DNA from: Desulfobulbaceae bacterium UBA5611
GTDB lineage: Bacteria; Desulfobacterota; Desulfobulbia; Desulfobulbales; Desulfocapsaceae
Direction of reading: 5' to 3'
Assembly (NCBI GenBank): GCA_002424635.1
Contig: DIKT01000010.1
Coordinates: 53,750 to 117,749 of the forward strand
DNA: 64,000 bases
Part shown: positions 8,944 to 16,477 of the stretch, piece after piece
Layout of the letters: the number at the start of each line of letters is the position of its first letter
Position numbering within the stretch: position 1 is the first letter of the stretch
Notes under the pieces: model-generated
Database searches by the model: none
What the model was told of the DNA's origin: nothing
The model's input: only the letters and a program-made list of their open reading frames with translations
Made by a program: the position numbers and the translations under genes

Positions 8944-10995
8944 GTGTTTAAGAATTTAAAACTGGCAACCAAGATGTTTCTGGCCTTTGGTCTGGTGGCG
9001 GCGATCACCCTGTGTTTAGGGCTGTTTGGCTATTATGGAATGGTGCAGAGCAAAGGTTCCATTGACGAGATCGGCAAGGTGCGTCTGCCCAGCGTGCAGT
9101 CTCTGCTGACTATTAAGGAAAATGCCAACGCCATTAAGGTCGTACAACGCACCTTGCTCAATGTGGGCTTGGACCGGGAAGAACGACAGCAACAGTACAA
9201 CAATCTCATAAAAATACGAGAGACCTACCAAGCCGCATGGAAAATATATGAGCCCTTGCCGCAGACCGCTGAGGAGGCGGAGGTATGGAACCGGTTTGTT
9301 CCCGCTTGGCAGGAGTGGCTTGCAGCAAACGATGTCTTTTTTGACATGAATCGTCAAATTGACAAGCTGGATCTTGGAAATCCCTATGAGTTAACGGAGA
9401 ATATTCAGCGTTTCATCGGCGATCACTATAAATTGGAAGGTTCGATTCTTAAAATGATCAACGAAGACGAATCATTTGTCGGTGGTGACAATCATAATGC
9501 TTGCAATTTTGGCAGATGGCTATCCGGGTTTCAGTCAGAAAATCCGCAGATGCGACAATTGCTGCGGGAAGTAGCCGTTCCCCATGGCAAGACCCACGAT
9601 AGCGTCAAGCAGATCAGAGATCTGGTTGATGCAGAGCGATCCGAACAAGCAGGACAAATCTATCGCACCGTTTTTGTCCCCAGTATCCAGGAGACCTTCG
9701 GCAAGTTTTCTCTGATTTTGCAACAGACTCAAAGTGGTCTTGAATTATACCGCAACATTCATAACTATACCATTAACGACCTGCGGGTGGCTGAAGAAAA
9801 GGCCTTTGAGCTTCTTGATAAGCTGGTTGAAATTAATGAAGAAATAGCGATACACGAAGTGGAAGCCGCTCACCATTTTGCTGGTATACTTGAGATCACG
9901 ATGTTGGCGGCGGCGATTGCCGGCACCCTGCTGGCCTTAATCATTGCTTTTCTGCTCACTCGGGCCATCACCAGGCCTTTGAATCACGCGGTCACTATCT
10001 CCGAGGAATTAAGCCGGGGGAACCTGACGCTTGACATCCAGGTGGACAGCAAGGACGAGACCGGCCAATTGCTCGGCGCCATGAAGACCATGACCGAGAA
10101 CTTGCGGGCCATGTTTACGGATATCGCCAACGGGGTGGCGACCCTGTCTTCTTCGTCCACCGAGCTCTCAGCCATTTCCGGCCAGATGTCTTCCAGTTCA
10201 TCGGAGACCATGGCCAAATCCAATACCGTGGCAGCCGCCTCCGAGGAAATGAGCGCCAACATGGACTCCGTGGCTGCGGCCTCGGAACAGACCTCGACCA
10301 ATGTGAATATGGTGGCGGCGGCAGTAGAGGAGATGGTAGCCACTATCAAGGAGATTGCCGAGAGCACGGAAAGGACCCGGTCCATCGCGGATACCGCAGT
10401 CAATCGGGCAAGGAACGCCTCGGCAAAGATCGATGTTCTTGGGGCGGCTGCCAATGAAATCGGCAAGGTGACGGAGGCCATAACCGAGATTTCCGAACAA
10501 ACGAATCTGCTGGCGCTCAACGCGACCATTGAGGCGGCGCGTGCTGGCGAGGCCGGAAAGGGATTTGCGGTGGTAGCCAATGAGATCAAAGAACTGGCAA
10601 GACAGACTGCCACAGCTACTCACGAGATTAAGGATAAGATCGCCAATATCCAGGGAGCCACGGGAGAAACCGTTGAGGAGATAGGACAGATTTCTCAGGT
10701 GATTACAGAGGTAAATGAAATGGTGGCCACCATTGCCACAGCGGTGGAAGAACAGTCGGTCACTACGGAAGAGATTTCCCAGAATATCTCGCAGGCCTCA
10801 GCCGGTATCCAGGAGGTCAACGAGAATGTGGCTCAGGCCTCAACTGTCACCAGAGAAGTGGCTACTGAGATCGCCGAGGTCAGCCAGTCGGCAACTGAGA
10901 TCCATGACAGCAGCTCCCATGTGAACAGCAGTGCCGTCGAGTTGAGTAAACTTGCAGAAACTCTGAAATCAATGGTTGATCGGTTCAGGGTATAA
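8944..10995 (+). CDS. Methyl-accepting chemotaxis protein with zinc-binding CZB-type sensor
   Basis: Start set at GTG 8944 because AGGAG at 8931-8935 gives 8-base spacing; the open frame runs back to 8848 but that part overlaps a transposase remnant. The 683-residue product has a membrane segment at about 10-30, a helical extracytoplasmic domain to about 310, a second membrane segment about 312-343, a HAMP domain and a long MCP signalling hairpin with the tip EQTNLLALNATIEAARAGEA. Within the extracytoplasmic part is a CZB pattern: His161, Cys187 (in HNACNFGRWL), His214 and His218 (HGKTH). CZB domains bind zinc and respond to oxidants or zinc. The next gene overlaps its stop by one base, so the two are probably cotranscribed. 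Confidence 0.88.
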   Translation: MFKNLKLATKMFLAFGLVAAITLCLGLFGYYGMVQSKGSIDEIGKVRLPSVQSLLTIKENANAIKVVQRTLLNVGLDREERQQQYNNLIKIRETYQAAWKIYEPLPQTAEEAEVWNRFVPAWQEWLAANDVFFDMNRQIDKLDLGNPYELTENIQRFIGDHYKLEGSILKMINEDESFVGGDNHNACNFGRWLSGFQSENPQMRQLLREVAVPHGKTHDSVKQIRDLVDAERSEQAGQIYRTVFVPSIQETFGKFSLILQQTQSGLELYRNIHNYTINDLRVAEEKAFELLDKLVEINEEIAIHEVEAAHHFAGILEITMLAAAIAGTLLALIIAFLLTRAITRPLNHAVTISEELSRGNLTLDIQVDSKDETGQLLGAMKTMTENLRAMFTDIANGVATLSSSSTELSAISGQMSSSSSETMAKSNTVAAASEEMSANMDSVAAASEQTSTNVNMVAAAVEEMVATIKEIAESTERTRSIADTAVNRARNASAKIDVLGAAANEIGKVTEAITEISEQTNLLALNATIEAARAGEAGKGFAVVANEIKELARQTATATHEIKDKIANIQGATGETVEEIGQISQVITEVNEMVATIATAVEEQSVTTEEISQNISQASAGIQEVNENVAQASTVTREVATEIAEVSQSATEIHDSSSHVNSSAVELSKLAETLKSMVDRFRV

Positions 10996-13937
10996 TGAAA
11001 AGTAAGGACGGCGATTTTTATATGCAGAAACAATGCGTGGTCGACTGGCTGGATATGGAAAGAGAGCAGTTGTTAAGTGAAAACCGTTTCAGTATCATTT
11101 CCGATTTTTCCTATGACTGGGAAGAATGGCTTCTCCCTGATCATAGCCTTGAGTATGTCTCACCGGCCTGTGAAAGGATTAGTGGATATTCAGCCAAGGA
11201 GTTTCTCCAGGACCCTGATTTTATCACTACGATCATCCATACGGAGGATCGGGAGCGGTATCGCCTTCATACTTTAACGGAATTGCAACCGCAACGGCAA
11301 AAAGCGGAAATCACTTTTCGCCTTATACGTAAAGACGGCTCGCTGTGCTGGATCTGGCATCAATGTCAGCCGGTCTTTTCTCCGAATGGTACGTGGCTGG
11401 GGCGGCGGACCACAAACCGCGATATTACAGTCTTGAAAGAGGCGGAACAGAAAATCACAGAACATCATCAACTCTTTCATTCTGGTCCGGCAGTAATTTT
11501 CAAATGGCGGGCAGAGGAGGGATGGCCTGTTGAGTATGTTACGCCTAATATTCAAAAGATCTTTGGCTACGATACTGAAGAACTGTTAATGGGGGCCGTC
11601 CCTTTCAGTGTTCTTGTTCATCCCGGGGATCTGCAGCGCGTCTCTGATGAGGTCAAGAGCTACAGCCAGTCAGGTCAAGATGTTTTTGAACAGCAATACA
11701 GATTTATTGATTCGACTGGAAATATTCGCTGGGTCTATGATAAAACCAATATCGTCCGTGCAGCCGATGGAATCATAACCCACTATCATGGCTATATTCT
11801 TGATATCAGTAATCAGATAGAAGGTGAAGAGACGCTGAGACAAAGTGAGGGCAGGCTCAGATTGGCCCTGAATATGGCTGATCTCGGATACTGGACCTGG
11901 GATTTGTCTCGGAAGAATTTGTTTGTCTCGGAAGAGTTGTGCAATATTTTGGGCCTAACTTTTCCCTTCTCTCGGGCAACATTGACCTTGAGGAACATGC
12001 TAAAACTGGTGATACCCGAGGATCGGAGTCAGGTCGTTGTTTTTTTAAAACAGATGGCAGAGAGGGAGAGAGGAAAGACCATTGAATTCAGGAGCAGGCA
12101 TGCTAATGGCCACCTTCTTGTTCTCCTGGCAAAATGTGATGCTGTGTCTGATGAGTTCGGAAAAATTGCCGGCTGGCAGGGCGTCTGCCAGGATATCACT
12201 GGCATGAGGCTAGTGGAGAGTAACCTTCTGATATCGAGTCAGATTTTCAGCCATACTATCGAAGGAATTGTGGTCACTGACCGCGAAGGTGTTATGCAGA
12301 AGGTGAATCCGGCCGCTGGTCGAATAACCGGTTATGAGCCTGCAGACGTTCTTGGCAAGACTCCGCGGGTGTTCAAGTCAGATCGTCACCCTCTGGAATT
12401 CTATGAAGCAATGTGGCAGGAACTTTTTGCCAAGGGCTTCTGGCGGGGCGAGATCTGGAATCGACGCAAAAATGGTGAAATCTACCCTGAATGGTTGAGC
12501 ATAACCGCGATCAAGGATACAGTCGGTACGGTTACGGGATTCATTGCCGTCTTCCATGATATGACCAAGGCAAAGCAGAAGGAAGAGACGATTCGCTATC
12601 AGGCCTTTCATGATGCCTTGACCGGTCTGCCCAACCGTAGCCTGCTTCTGGATCGTCTGAAGGTCTCTCTGCAGCAGGCCCGGCGGACCGGCGAAAAGGT
12701 AGCTGTTGTTCTTCTTGACCTCGATCATTTTAAACACATTAATGACTCACTGGGGCATACCATTGGCGACCTGTTGCTGCAGCAGGCGGCAGAGCGTATC
12801 CGGTTGTGTGTCAGAGATGGAGACACCGTCTCCCGGCATGGCGGGGATGAATTTGTCATTATTCAGAGTTGCCTTGCGGATCTGGATGTTGCCGTTAACA
12901 CCGTCAAACACATCCTCAAGGTCTTTCGAAGCTCTTTCAATATTGAGGGCCATGAACTTTTTGTTACTGTGTCTGTAGGCATCTCCTGTTTTCCTGAAGA
13001 TGGCGACAGTGAAGACCTGTTGATCAGTAATGCCGGTCTGGCCATGTATCGTGCGAAAAGTCAGGGGAGGGACATTTATCACCTCTTTACCAAGGTCTTG
13101 AATGAAAAGGCAGCCCGTCGACACTCTCTTGAGAATCGCCTGCGCCATGCCTTGAAGAATGACGAGTTCGCCGTTTACTACCAGCCGAAAGTCTCTCTCA
13201 GAGAGAAAAATATTATCGGCTTTGAGGCATTGGTGCGCTGGCATCCGGCCCTGGGAACTGTTATCTCTCCTTTTGAATTTATTCCTCTTGCCGAAGAGAC
13301 AGGACTTATCATCCCAATCGGGAAGTTTGTCCTGGAAAGCGCCTGCCGTCAGGCCAGGATTTGGCAGGATGAGGGCCTCGCCCTCAGTGTAGCCGTTAAT
13401 ATCTCCACGGTACAGTTTCGCCAGCACGATTTCCTTGCCTCTGTCAAATCCATCGTCTTAGCAAGTGGTCTGCGTCCGCAATCTCTGGAGCTTGAGATCA
13501 CTGAGTCGCTGATGATGGGAGATGAGACGAGGGTAATCGGCTATCTGTGGGAATTGAAAAAAATGGGAATTAAACTGTCGGTGGATGACTTCGGCACCGG
13601 TTACTCTTCGCTCTCCTATCTGAAACAACTTCCCATCGATACCCTGAAGATAGACAGGAGCTTTATCAAAGATCTTCCGGATGACCAGGAAGATGCGGTC
13701 ATTGCCTCGACCATTATAAGTATGGCTAAAAACCTTGGCTTGTCGGTCGTGGCTGAAGGGGTAGAAACCCTTGCTCAGTGCCATTTTCTGGAGGAACGGG
13801 GATGTCCGTATATCCAGGGCTATCTGGTGAGCCCTCCTGTGCCGGTGAGTGAAGTCAATGGGCTTTTACATGCGCCAGGGAAGTGCTGGTCGCTGACTTC
13901 GTCAGCTAATGACCCGGTACATGATGGAGAAAATTGA
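10995..13937 (+). CDS. PAS-GGDEF-EAL cyclic di-GMP turnover protein
   Basis: A 980-residue cytoplasmic protein: four PAS/PAC units (about 25-150, 155-275, 285-405, 415-530), a GGDEF domain with intact RHGGDEF (GGDEF at 616-620) and an RxxD inhibitory site (RDGD) just before it, and an EAL domain starting FEALVRWHP near 741 and keeping DDFGTGYSSLSYL and the LKIDRSFI motif. Both diguanylate cyclase and phosphodiesterase activity are therefore possible; which dominates is not visible. ATG at 10995 overlaps the stop of the chemoreceptor gene by one base; ATG at 11022 is an alternative. The coupling suggests that one stimulus controls chemotaxis and the motile/sessile switch, which is inference. 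Confidence 0.9.
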   Translation: MKSKDGDFYMQKQCVVDWLDMEREQLLSENRFSIISDFSYDWEEWLLPDHSLEYVSPACERISGYSAKEFLQDPDFITTIIHTEDRERYRLHTLTELQPQRQKAEITFRLIRKDGSLCWIWHQCQPVFSPNGTWLGRRTTNRDITVLKEAEQKITEHHQLFHSGPAVIFKWRAEEGWPVEYVTPNIQKIFGYDTEELLMGAVPFSVLVHPGDLQRVSDEVKSYSQSGQDVFEQQYRFIDSTGNIRWVYDKTNIVRAADGIITHYHGYILDISNQIEGEETLRQSEGRLRLALNMADLGYWTWDLSRKNLFVSEELCNILGLTFPFSRATLTLRNMLKLVIPEDRSQVVVFLKQMAERERGKTIEFRSRHANGHLLVLLAKCDAVSDEFGKIAGWQGVCQDITGMRLVESNLLISSQIFSHTIEGIVVTDREGVMQKVNPAAGRITGYEPADVLGKTPRVFKSDRHPLEFYEAMWQELFAKGFWRGEIWNRRKNGEIYPEWLSITAIKDTVGTVTGFIAVFHDMTKAKQKEETIRYQAFHDALTGLPNRSLLLDRLKVSLQQARRTGEKVAVVLLDLDHFKHINDSLGHTIGDLLLQQAAERIRLCVRDGDTVSRHGGDEFVIIQSCLADLDVAVNTVKHILKVFRSSFNIEGHELFVTVSVGISCFPEDGDSEDLLISNAGLAMYRAKSQGRDIYHLFTKVLNEKAARRHSLENRLRHALKNDEFAVYYQPKVSLREKNIIGFEALVRWHPALGTVISPFEFIPLAEETGLIIPIGKFVLESACRQARIWQDEGLALSVAVNISTVQFRQHDFLASVKSIVLASGLRPQSLELEITESLMMGDETRVIGYLWELKKMGIKLSVDDFGTGYSSLSYLKQLPIDTLKIDRSFIKDLPDDQEDAVIASTIISMAKNLGLSVVAEGVETLAQCHFLEERGCPYIQGYLVSPPVPVSEVNGLLHAPGKCWSLTSSANDPVHDGEN

Positions 13938-14402
13938 TGATCTTTGCAGGGACATCGTAGGACTGGACCTCTACGCTACAATCATAATCGGTGGTGAAAT
14001 TGGTGGCCTTGTGTCAGCAGCTTTACTGGCCGCAGCTGGAAAAAGTGTCCTTTTACTTGAGCAGTATCATGCTGTTGGTCGATGTACGGCCACCTTCTCC
14101 TGTCAAAGCTCTGACTCACTCGAAACAGCAAGGAACATTTTTTCCTTATTATTTTAATATGTTCACTTACTATGTTCTGTCAGCTGGGATAATGATAAGA
14201 CATTTGGAGTCAGGTCTTGAGCCATTAGTCCTTGTCCTTTTTTCGGTGTATTTTTTATTTTCTGACTTTTTTGTGAAAGTTTCTTCGCTATCTTTTTGAA
14301 AAACTGCCCTTCGCCTCGTCAGAAGATGACTATAGAGCACTGCTACCGTACAATCTCAGCCAAACAAACTTAGCGCTGGGGCATACTGTGAGTGGTGTTT
14401 AA
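13921..14402 (+). pseudogene. Decayed FAD-dependent oxidoreductase (phytoene desaturase/isomerase-like)
   Basis: The first part, overlapping the end of the GGDEF-EAL gene, reads YATIIIGGEIGGLVSAALLA then AAGKSVLLLEQYHAVGRCTA, a Rossmann FAD-binding N-terminus of the phytoene-desaturase/carotenoid-isomerase class. The dinucleotide motif is degraded (GGEIGG instead of GxGxGG). The frame stops at 14157. Further on, another frame (14298-14402) reads EKLPFASSEDDYRALL, which fits a later helix of the same family (PFASPEDDYRALL). About 140 bases between do not translate sensibly, so the gene has suffered a large internal deletion and frameshifts. Confidence 0.6.
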
Positions 14403-14491
14403 TTTGCGGTTACGAATAATTTTTCGCAGCAAAATGCTAAAAGGAGAGAATATGTGTTTAACAGGATAAGGCAGAGAACAACATTGCAGAC

Positions 14492-14532
14492 AAAAAAAAG
14501 GGCATTCAGGATAAATCCTGAATGCCCTTTTA
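14492..14532 (-). terminator. Strong intrinsic terminator for the tRNA operon
   Basis: A perfect 16-bp stem (14497-14512 paired with 14515-14530, arms AAAGGGCATTCAGGAT and its complement) with a very short loop. On the minus strand it is followed by a run of T (8 A on the plus strand, 14492-14499). It lies just downstream of tRNA-Glu in the direction of transcription. Confidence 0.9.
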
Positions 14533-14540
14533 ATGTTATA

Positions 14541-14618
14541 TGGCGTCCCCAACCGGATTTGAACCGGTGTTGTCGGCGTGAAAGGCCGATGTCCTGGACC
14601 TGACTAGACGATGGGGAC
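14541..14618 (-). tRNA. tRNA-Glu (anticodon TTC)
   Basis: The minus strand folds into a complete cloverleaf of 78 bases including an encoded CCA end: acceptor GTCCCCA/TGGGGAC with discriminator G, D arm GTC...GAC, anticodon arm TCGGC-CTTTCAC-GCCGA giving anticodon TTC, and T arm ACCGG-TTCAAAT-CCGGT. It follows tRNA-Lys by 12 bases, so the two are processed from one transcript. Confidence 0.95.
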
Positions 14619-14630
14619 CAGTATAAACTA

Positions 14631-14706
14631 TGGTGGGTCGTGCGCGACTTGAACGCGCGACTCTCTGATTAAAAGTCAGATACTCTACCAACTGAGTTAA
14701 CGACCC
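14631..14706 (-). tRNA. tRNA-Lys (anticodon TTT)
   Basis: A 76-base minus-strand cloverleaf including CCA: acceptor GGGTCGT/ACGACCC, D loop with CTCAGTTGGTAGAG, anticodon arm CTGACTTTTAATCAG giving anticodon TTT, and T arm GCGCG-TTCAAGT-CGCGC. It is the first gene of a two-tRNA unit (Lys then Glu) with a promoter directly upstream. Confidence 0.95.
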
Positions 14707-14718
14707 GTAAAGCTCGAC

Positions 14719-14747
14719 TTTATACAAAGTAGCCTTCGGCCTGTCAA
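14719..14747 (-). promoter_or_regulatory. Sigma-70 promoter of the tRNA-Lys/tRNA-Glu operon
   Basis: On the minus strand TTGACA (14747-14742) is separated by exactly 17 bases from TATAAA (14724-14719), followed by a GC-containing discriminator GTCGAGC. The first tRNA base is 12 bases beyond the -10 box. Near-consensus spacing and boxes are typical of strong stable-RNA promoters. Confidence 0.85.
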
Positions 14748-14917
14748 TAGAAAAATCTTACTCACGAGTTGTATTTATCATCGGCCCTGACCTAAGTCAA
14801 GGAATTTCCACGCAATCAATTTCATCGTTTGAGCAGCTCTCATCTTTCATGTATCGGCCAGGTGATATAACAGCGGGTGGCTATTTTTGATGTGACCCTT
14901 AGAAATAATGATGTATA

Positions 14918-14961
14918 TTGAGCGCCAACATGATCGTCTTGATATAATAATTATCATTTTC
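14918..14961 (+). promoter_or_regulatory. Putative rdgC promoter overlapped by a Fur-like box
   Basis: TTGAGC (14918-14923) and a perfect TATAAT (14943-14948) are 19 bases apart, ending about 60 bases before the rdgC start. The 19 bases 14943-14961 match the classical Fur box (in the orientation GATAATGATTATCATTATC) at 16 of 19 positions by my count, with the core ATAATTATCAT. The box covers the -10 element, which would suit repression by iron-loaded Fur. AT-rich sequence can give such matches by chance, so this is a proposal. Confidence 0.4.
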
Positions 14962-15006
14962 CATAGACCTGTCCGGTCTTATCCGGGCTCAGGAGCAAGA
15001 TTAAGT

Positions 15007-15612
15007 ATGGGTTTTCTCAATGGTTCAGCCAGTTTTGTCCGTTTCAGCACGGAAGGAGATCTTCCGGAAAATTTTTGGGATTTTGCCGCCGAACGGATCA
15101 CGGCCTTTTCTTTCAAGGATATAGATGACACCTATGATGAATTTTCCGTCGGCTGGGTCTCCGTGCAGAATATGTTTGACTCTGATTTCAATTTCGCTTC
15201 CTATGCCAGCGGCGACTATGTCACCCTGTCGCTGCGCATTGATGAACGCAAGGTGGCCCCGGCCATCCTGAAGAAATTTGCCCAGAAGGAAGAGGAGCGG
15301 ATCAAAAAGGAAAAGCAGATCCCGAAGATCGGCCGCACCATGAAGGTGGAGATCAGGGAACGGATCCAGAGCGAACTGATGAAAAAAGCGGTGCCGGTGC
15401 CGGCGGTCTACGACCTCTGCTGGAACCTGTCGGACTCGACCCTGCTTTTTTTCACCACCAACAAGAAGGCGCACACCCTGCTGGAAGACCTGTTCAAGGA
15501 GACCTTCGGCCTGCTCATCGTCCAGCAGATCCCTTATTACATGGCCGAGCATCTGCTGGATGACGATGACAAACAGCGCCTGGCGGCTATTACCCCTGAC
15601 ATCTTTGTTTAG
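15007..15612 (+). CDS. rdgC: RdgC-family recombination-associated protein (N-terminal-half form)
   Basis: ATG at 15007 is preferred: AGGAG lies at 14991-14995 and homologues begin near MGFLNGSASFVRF; the open frame upstream to 14908 looks non-coding. The 201-residue product has FSFKDIDD...FSVGWVS, a basic helical middle (RTMKVEIRERIQSELMKK) and LCWNLSDSTLLFFTTNKKAH, which parallel the first two-thirds of E. coli RdgC. RdgC forms a ring around DNA and modulates RecA-dependent recombination. The C-terminal portion of the family is not here but seems to be encoded by the next ORF (15909). The promoter region carries a Fur-like box. Confidence 0.75.
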   Translation: MGFLNGSASFVRFSTEGDLPENFWDFAAERITAFSFKDIDDTYDEFSVGWVSVQNMFDSDFNFASYASGDYVTLSLRIDERKVAPAILKKFAQKEEERIKKEKQIPKIGRTMKVEIRERIQSELMKKAVPVPAVYDLCWNLSDSTLLFFTTNKKAHTLLEDLFKETFGLLIVQQIPYYMAEHLLDDDDKQRLAAITPDIFV

Positions 15613-15710
15613 GTGCCGTTATGAAATAAGCAGGGCTTTTTTGCTTATTTTGTTACGGCACCTTATGCCGCTTCCAAGAAACAGCCAACCTTTTCCGGTT
15701 GTTTCTTGGA
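15611..15710. repeat. Double-palindrome REP-like element, copy 1
   Basis: Arms 15611-15632 (AGGTGCCGTTATGAAATAAG...) and 15642-15663 form a 22-bp inverted repeat with three mismatches. A linker TATGCCGCTTCC follows, and then a second palindrome (CCAAGAAACAGCC ... GGTTGTTTCTTGG, about 15674-15710). The same order of palindrome, linker and palindrome occurs near 23.8 and 52.4 kb. The element starts at the rdgC stop codon and might act as its terminator. Confidence 0.75.
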
Positions 15711-15878
15711 GTGGCGTCTGGCAGATAATATACAGGAACCCGATTAAGAGCTGTGACAACGAACCTTTATCAGCCTCGTCGACCATCAGTTTCTTGGAAG
15801 CGGCGTCTGGCAGATAACATACAAGAAACCGAATTAAGAGCTGTTACAACGAACCTTTATTAGCCTCGTCGACCATCA
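15701..15878. repeat. Tandem direct repeat, two copies of about 89 bp
   Basis: Copy one is 15701-15788 and copy two 15789-15878. Both begin GTTTCTTGGA and end CTCGTCGACCATCA, with conserved blocks CGTCTGGCAGATAA, GATTAAGAGCTGT (GAATT in copy two) and ACAACGAACCTTTAT. Differences are scattered single substitutions plus a 2-base length change. No frame is open through both copies with coding character. The repeat follows the REP-like element and fills the gap between the two RdgC-related ORFs. Confidence 0.85.
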
Positions 15879-15908
15879 TCGATGTTGTGCTTATCTTGTG
15901 ACTATATT

Positions 15909-16475
15909 ATGGATTTAGTAGACCTTATTGCAGAAAAACGTTTCATCGGCCAGGAATTTCTGACCTGGCTGTGGTGGAAGAGCGAAGAACGCGGCGGCAG
16001 TGTTGAGCTGCCCGGCCAGGGTGATATTACCGTGGTCTTCGAGAAACATATGCTCCTGGAATATGGCGAAGGCGAGTCCAGCCAGAAGTGCATCTGCAGC
16101 GGCCTGCAGAGCGAGCTTAAAGAGGCGCGCACCGGACTGGTCATGGGTAAAAAAGTGGAGCAGGCCCGGATTCAACTGGCCCAGAATGATTATGAGTGGA
16201 ACTTCACCATGGCCGCGGCGGTGATGGAATTTCGCAATGTCAAACTGCCCAAGACCGGCCCGGCCCAGGAAGGCGGCGACAACCCGGAAGAACAAGAAGG
16301 TATGATCCTGGAGCGCATTTTTCTCTTTGAAGAACTGGTTCGTCTGGTCCAGGCCCTGTTCCGCCTGTTTCTTGAGGTCCGGGTCAGTAAGAGCTGGCAG
16401 GACGAGCTGGTCAGGATTCGCGCCTGGGTCCATAGCCGGGGCCAGATGACAGTAACTAATGAACAGGACAGTTAA
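15909..16475 (+). CDS. RdgC-like C-terminal partner protein
   Basis: A 188-residue protein starting MDLVDLIAEKRFIGQEFLTW. The frame opens further back at 15882, but the extra residues look unrelated. FLTWLWWKSEERGG and LKEARTGLVMGKKVEQARIQ correspond in order to the LTEWVRSG... and HIEAGKVVTKLAL segments of the C-terminal third of E. coli RdgC. It therefore probably supplies the missing part of the split rdgC gene upstream, or forms a complex with its product. It is followed after 2 bases by gatB. No good ribosome site is visible before the ATG. The function is inferred only from this resemblance and position. Confidence 0.55.
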   Translation: MDLVDLIAEKRFIGQEFLTWLWWKSEERGGSVELPGQGDITVVFEKHMLLEYGEGESSQKCICSGLQSELKEARTGLVMGKKVEQARIQLAQNDYEWNFTMAAAVMEFRNVKLPKTGPAQEGGDNPEEQEGMILERIFLFEELVRLVQALFRLFLEVRVSKSWQDELVRIRAWVHSRGQMTVTNEQDS

Positions 16476-16477
16476 GC

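Noticed and set aside
12747..13427. 226-codon minus-strand frame inside the GGDEF-EAL gene
   Set aside because: The plus-strand protein keeps all catalytic motifs across this stretch, so the reverse frame is a shadow.
14536..14727. 63-codon minus-strand frame
   Set aside because: It is the translation of the tRNA-Glu and tRNA-Lys genes.
15560..15817. Plus-strand frame over the end of rdgC and the repeats
   Set aside because: Its sequence follows the repeats and it has no start signal; it is not a gene.
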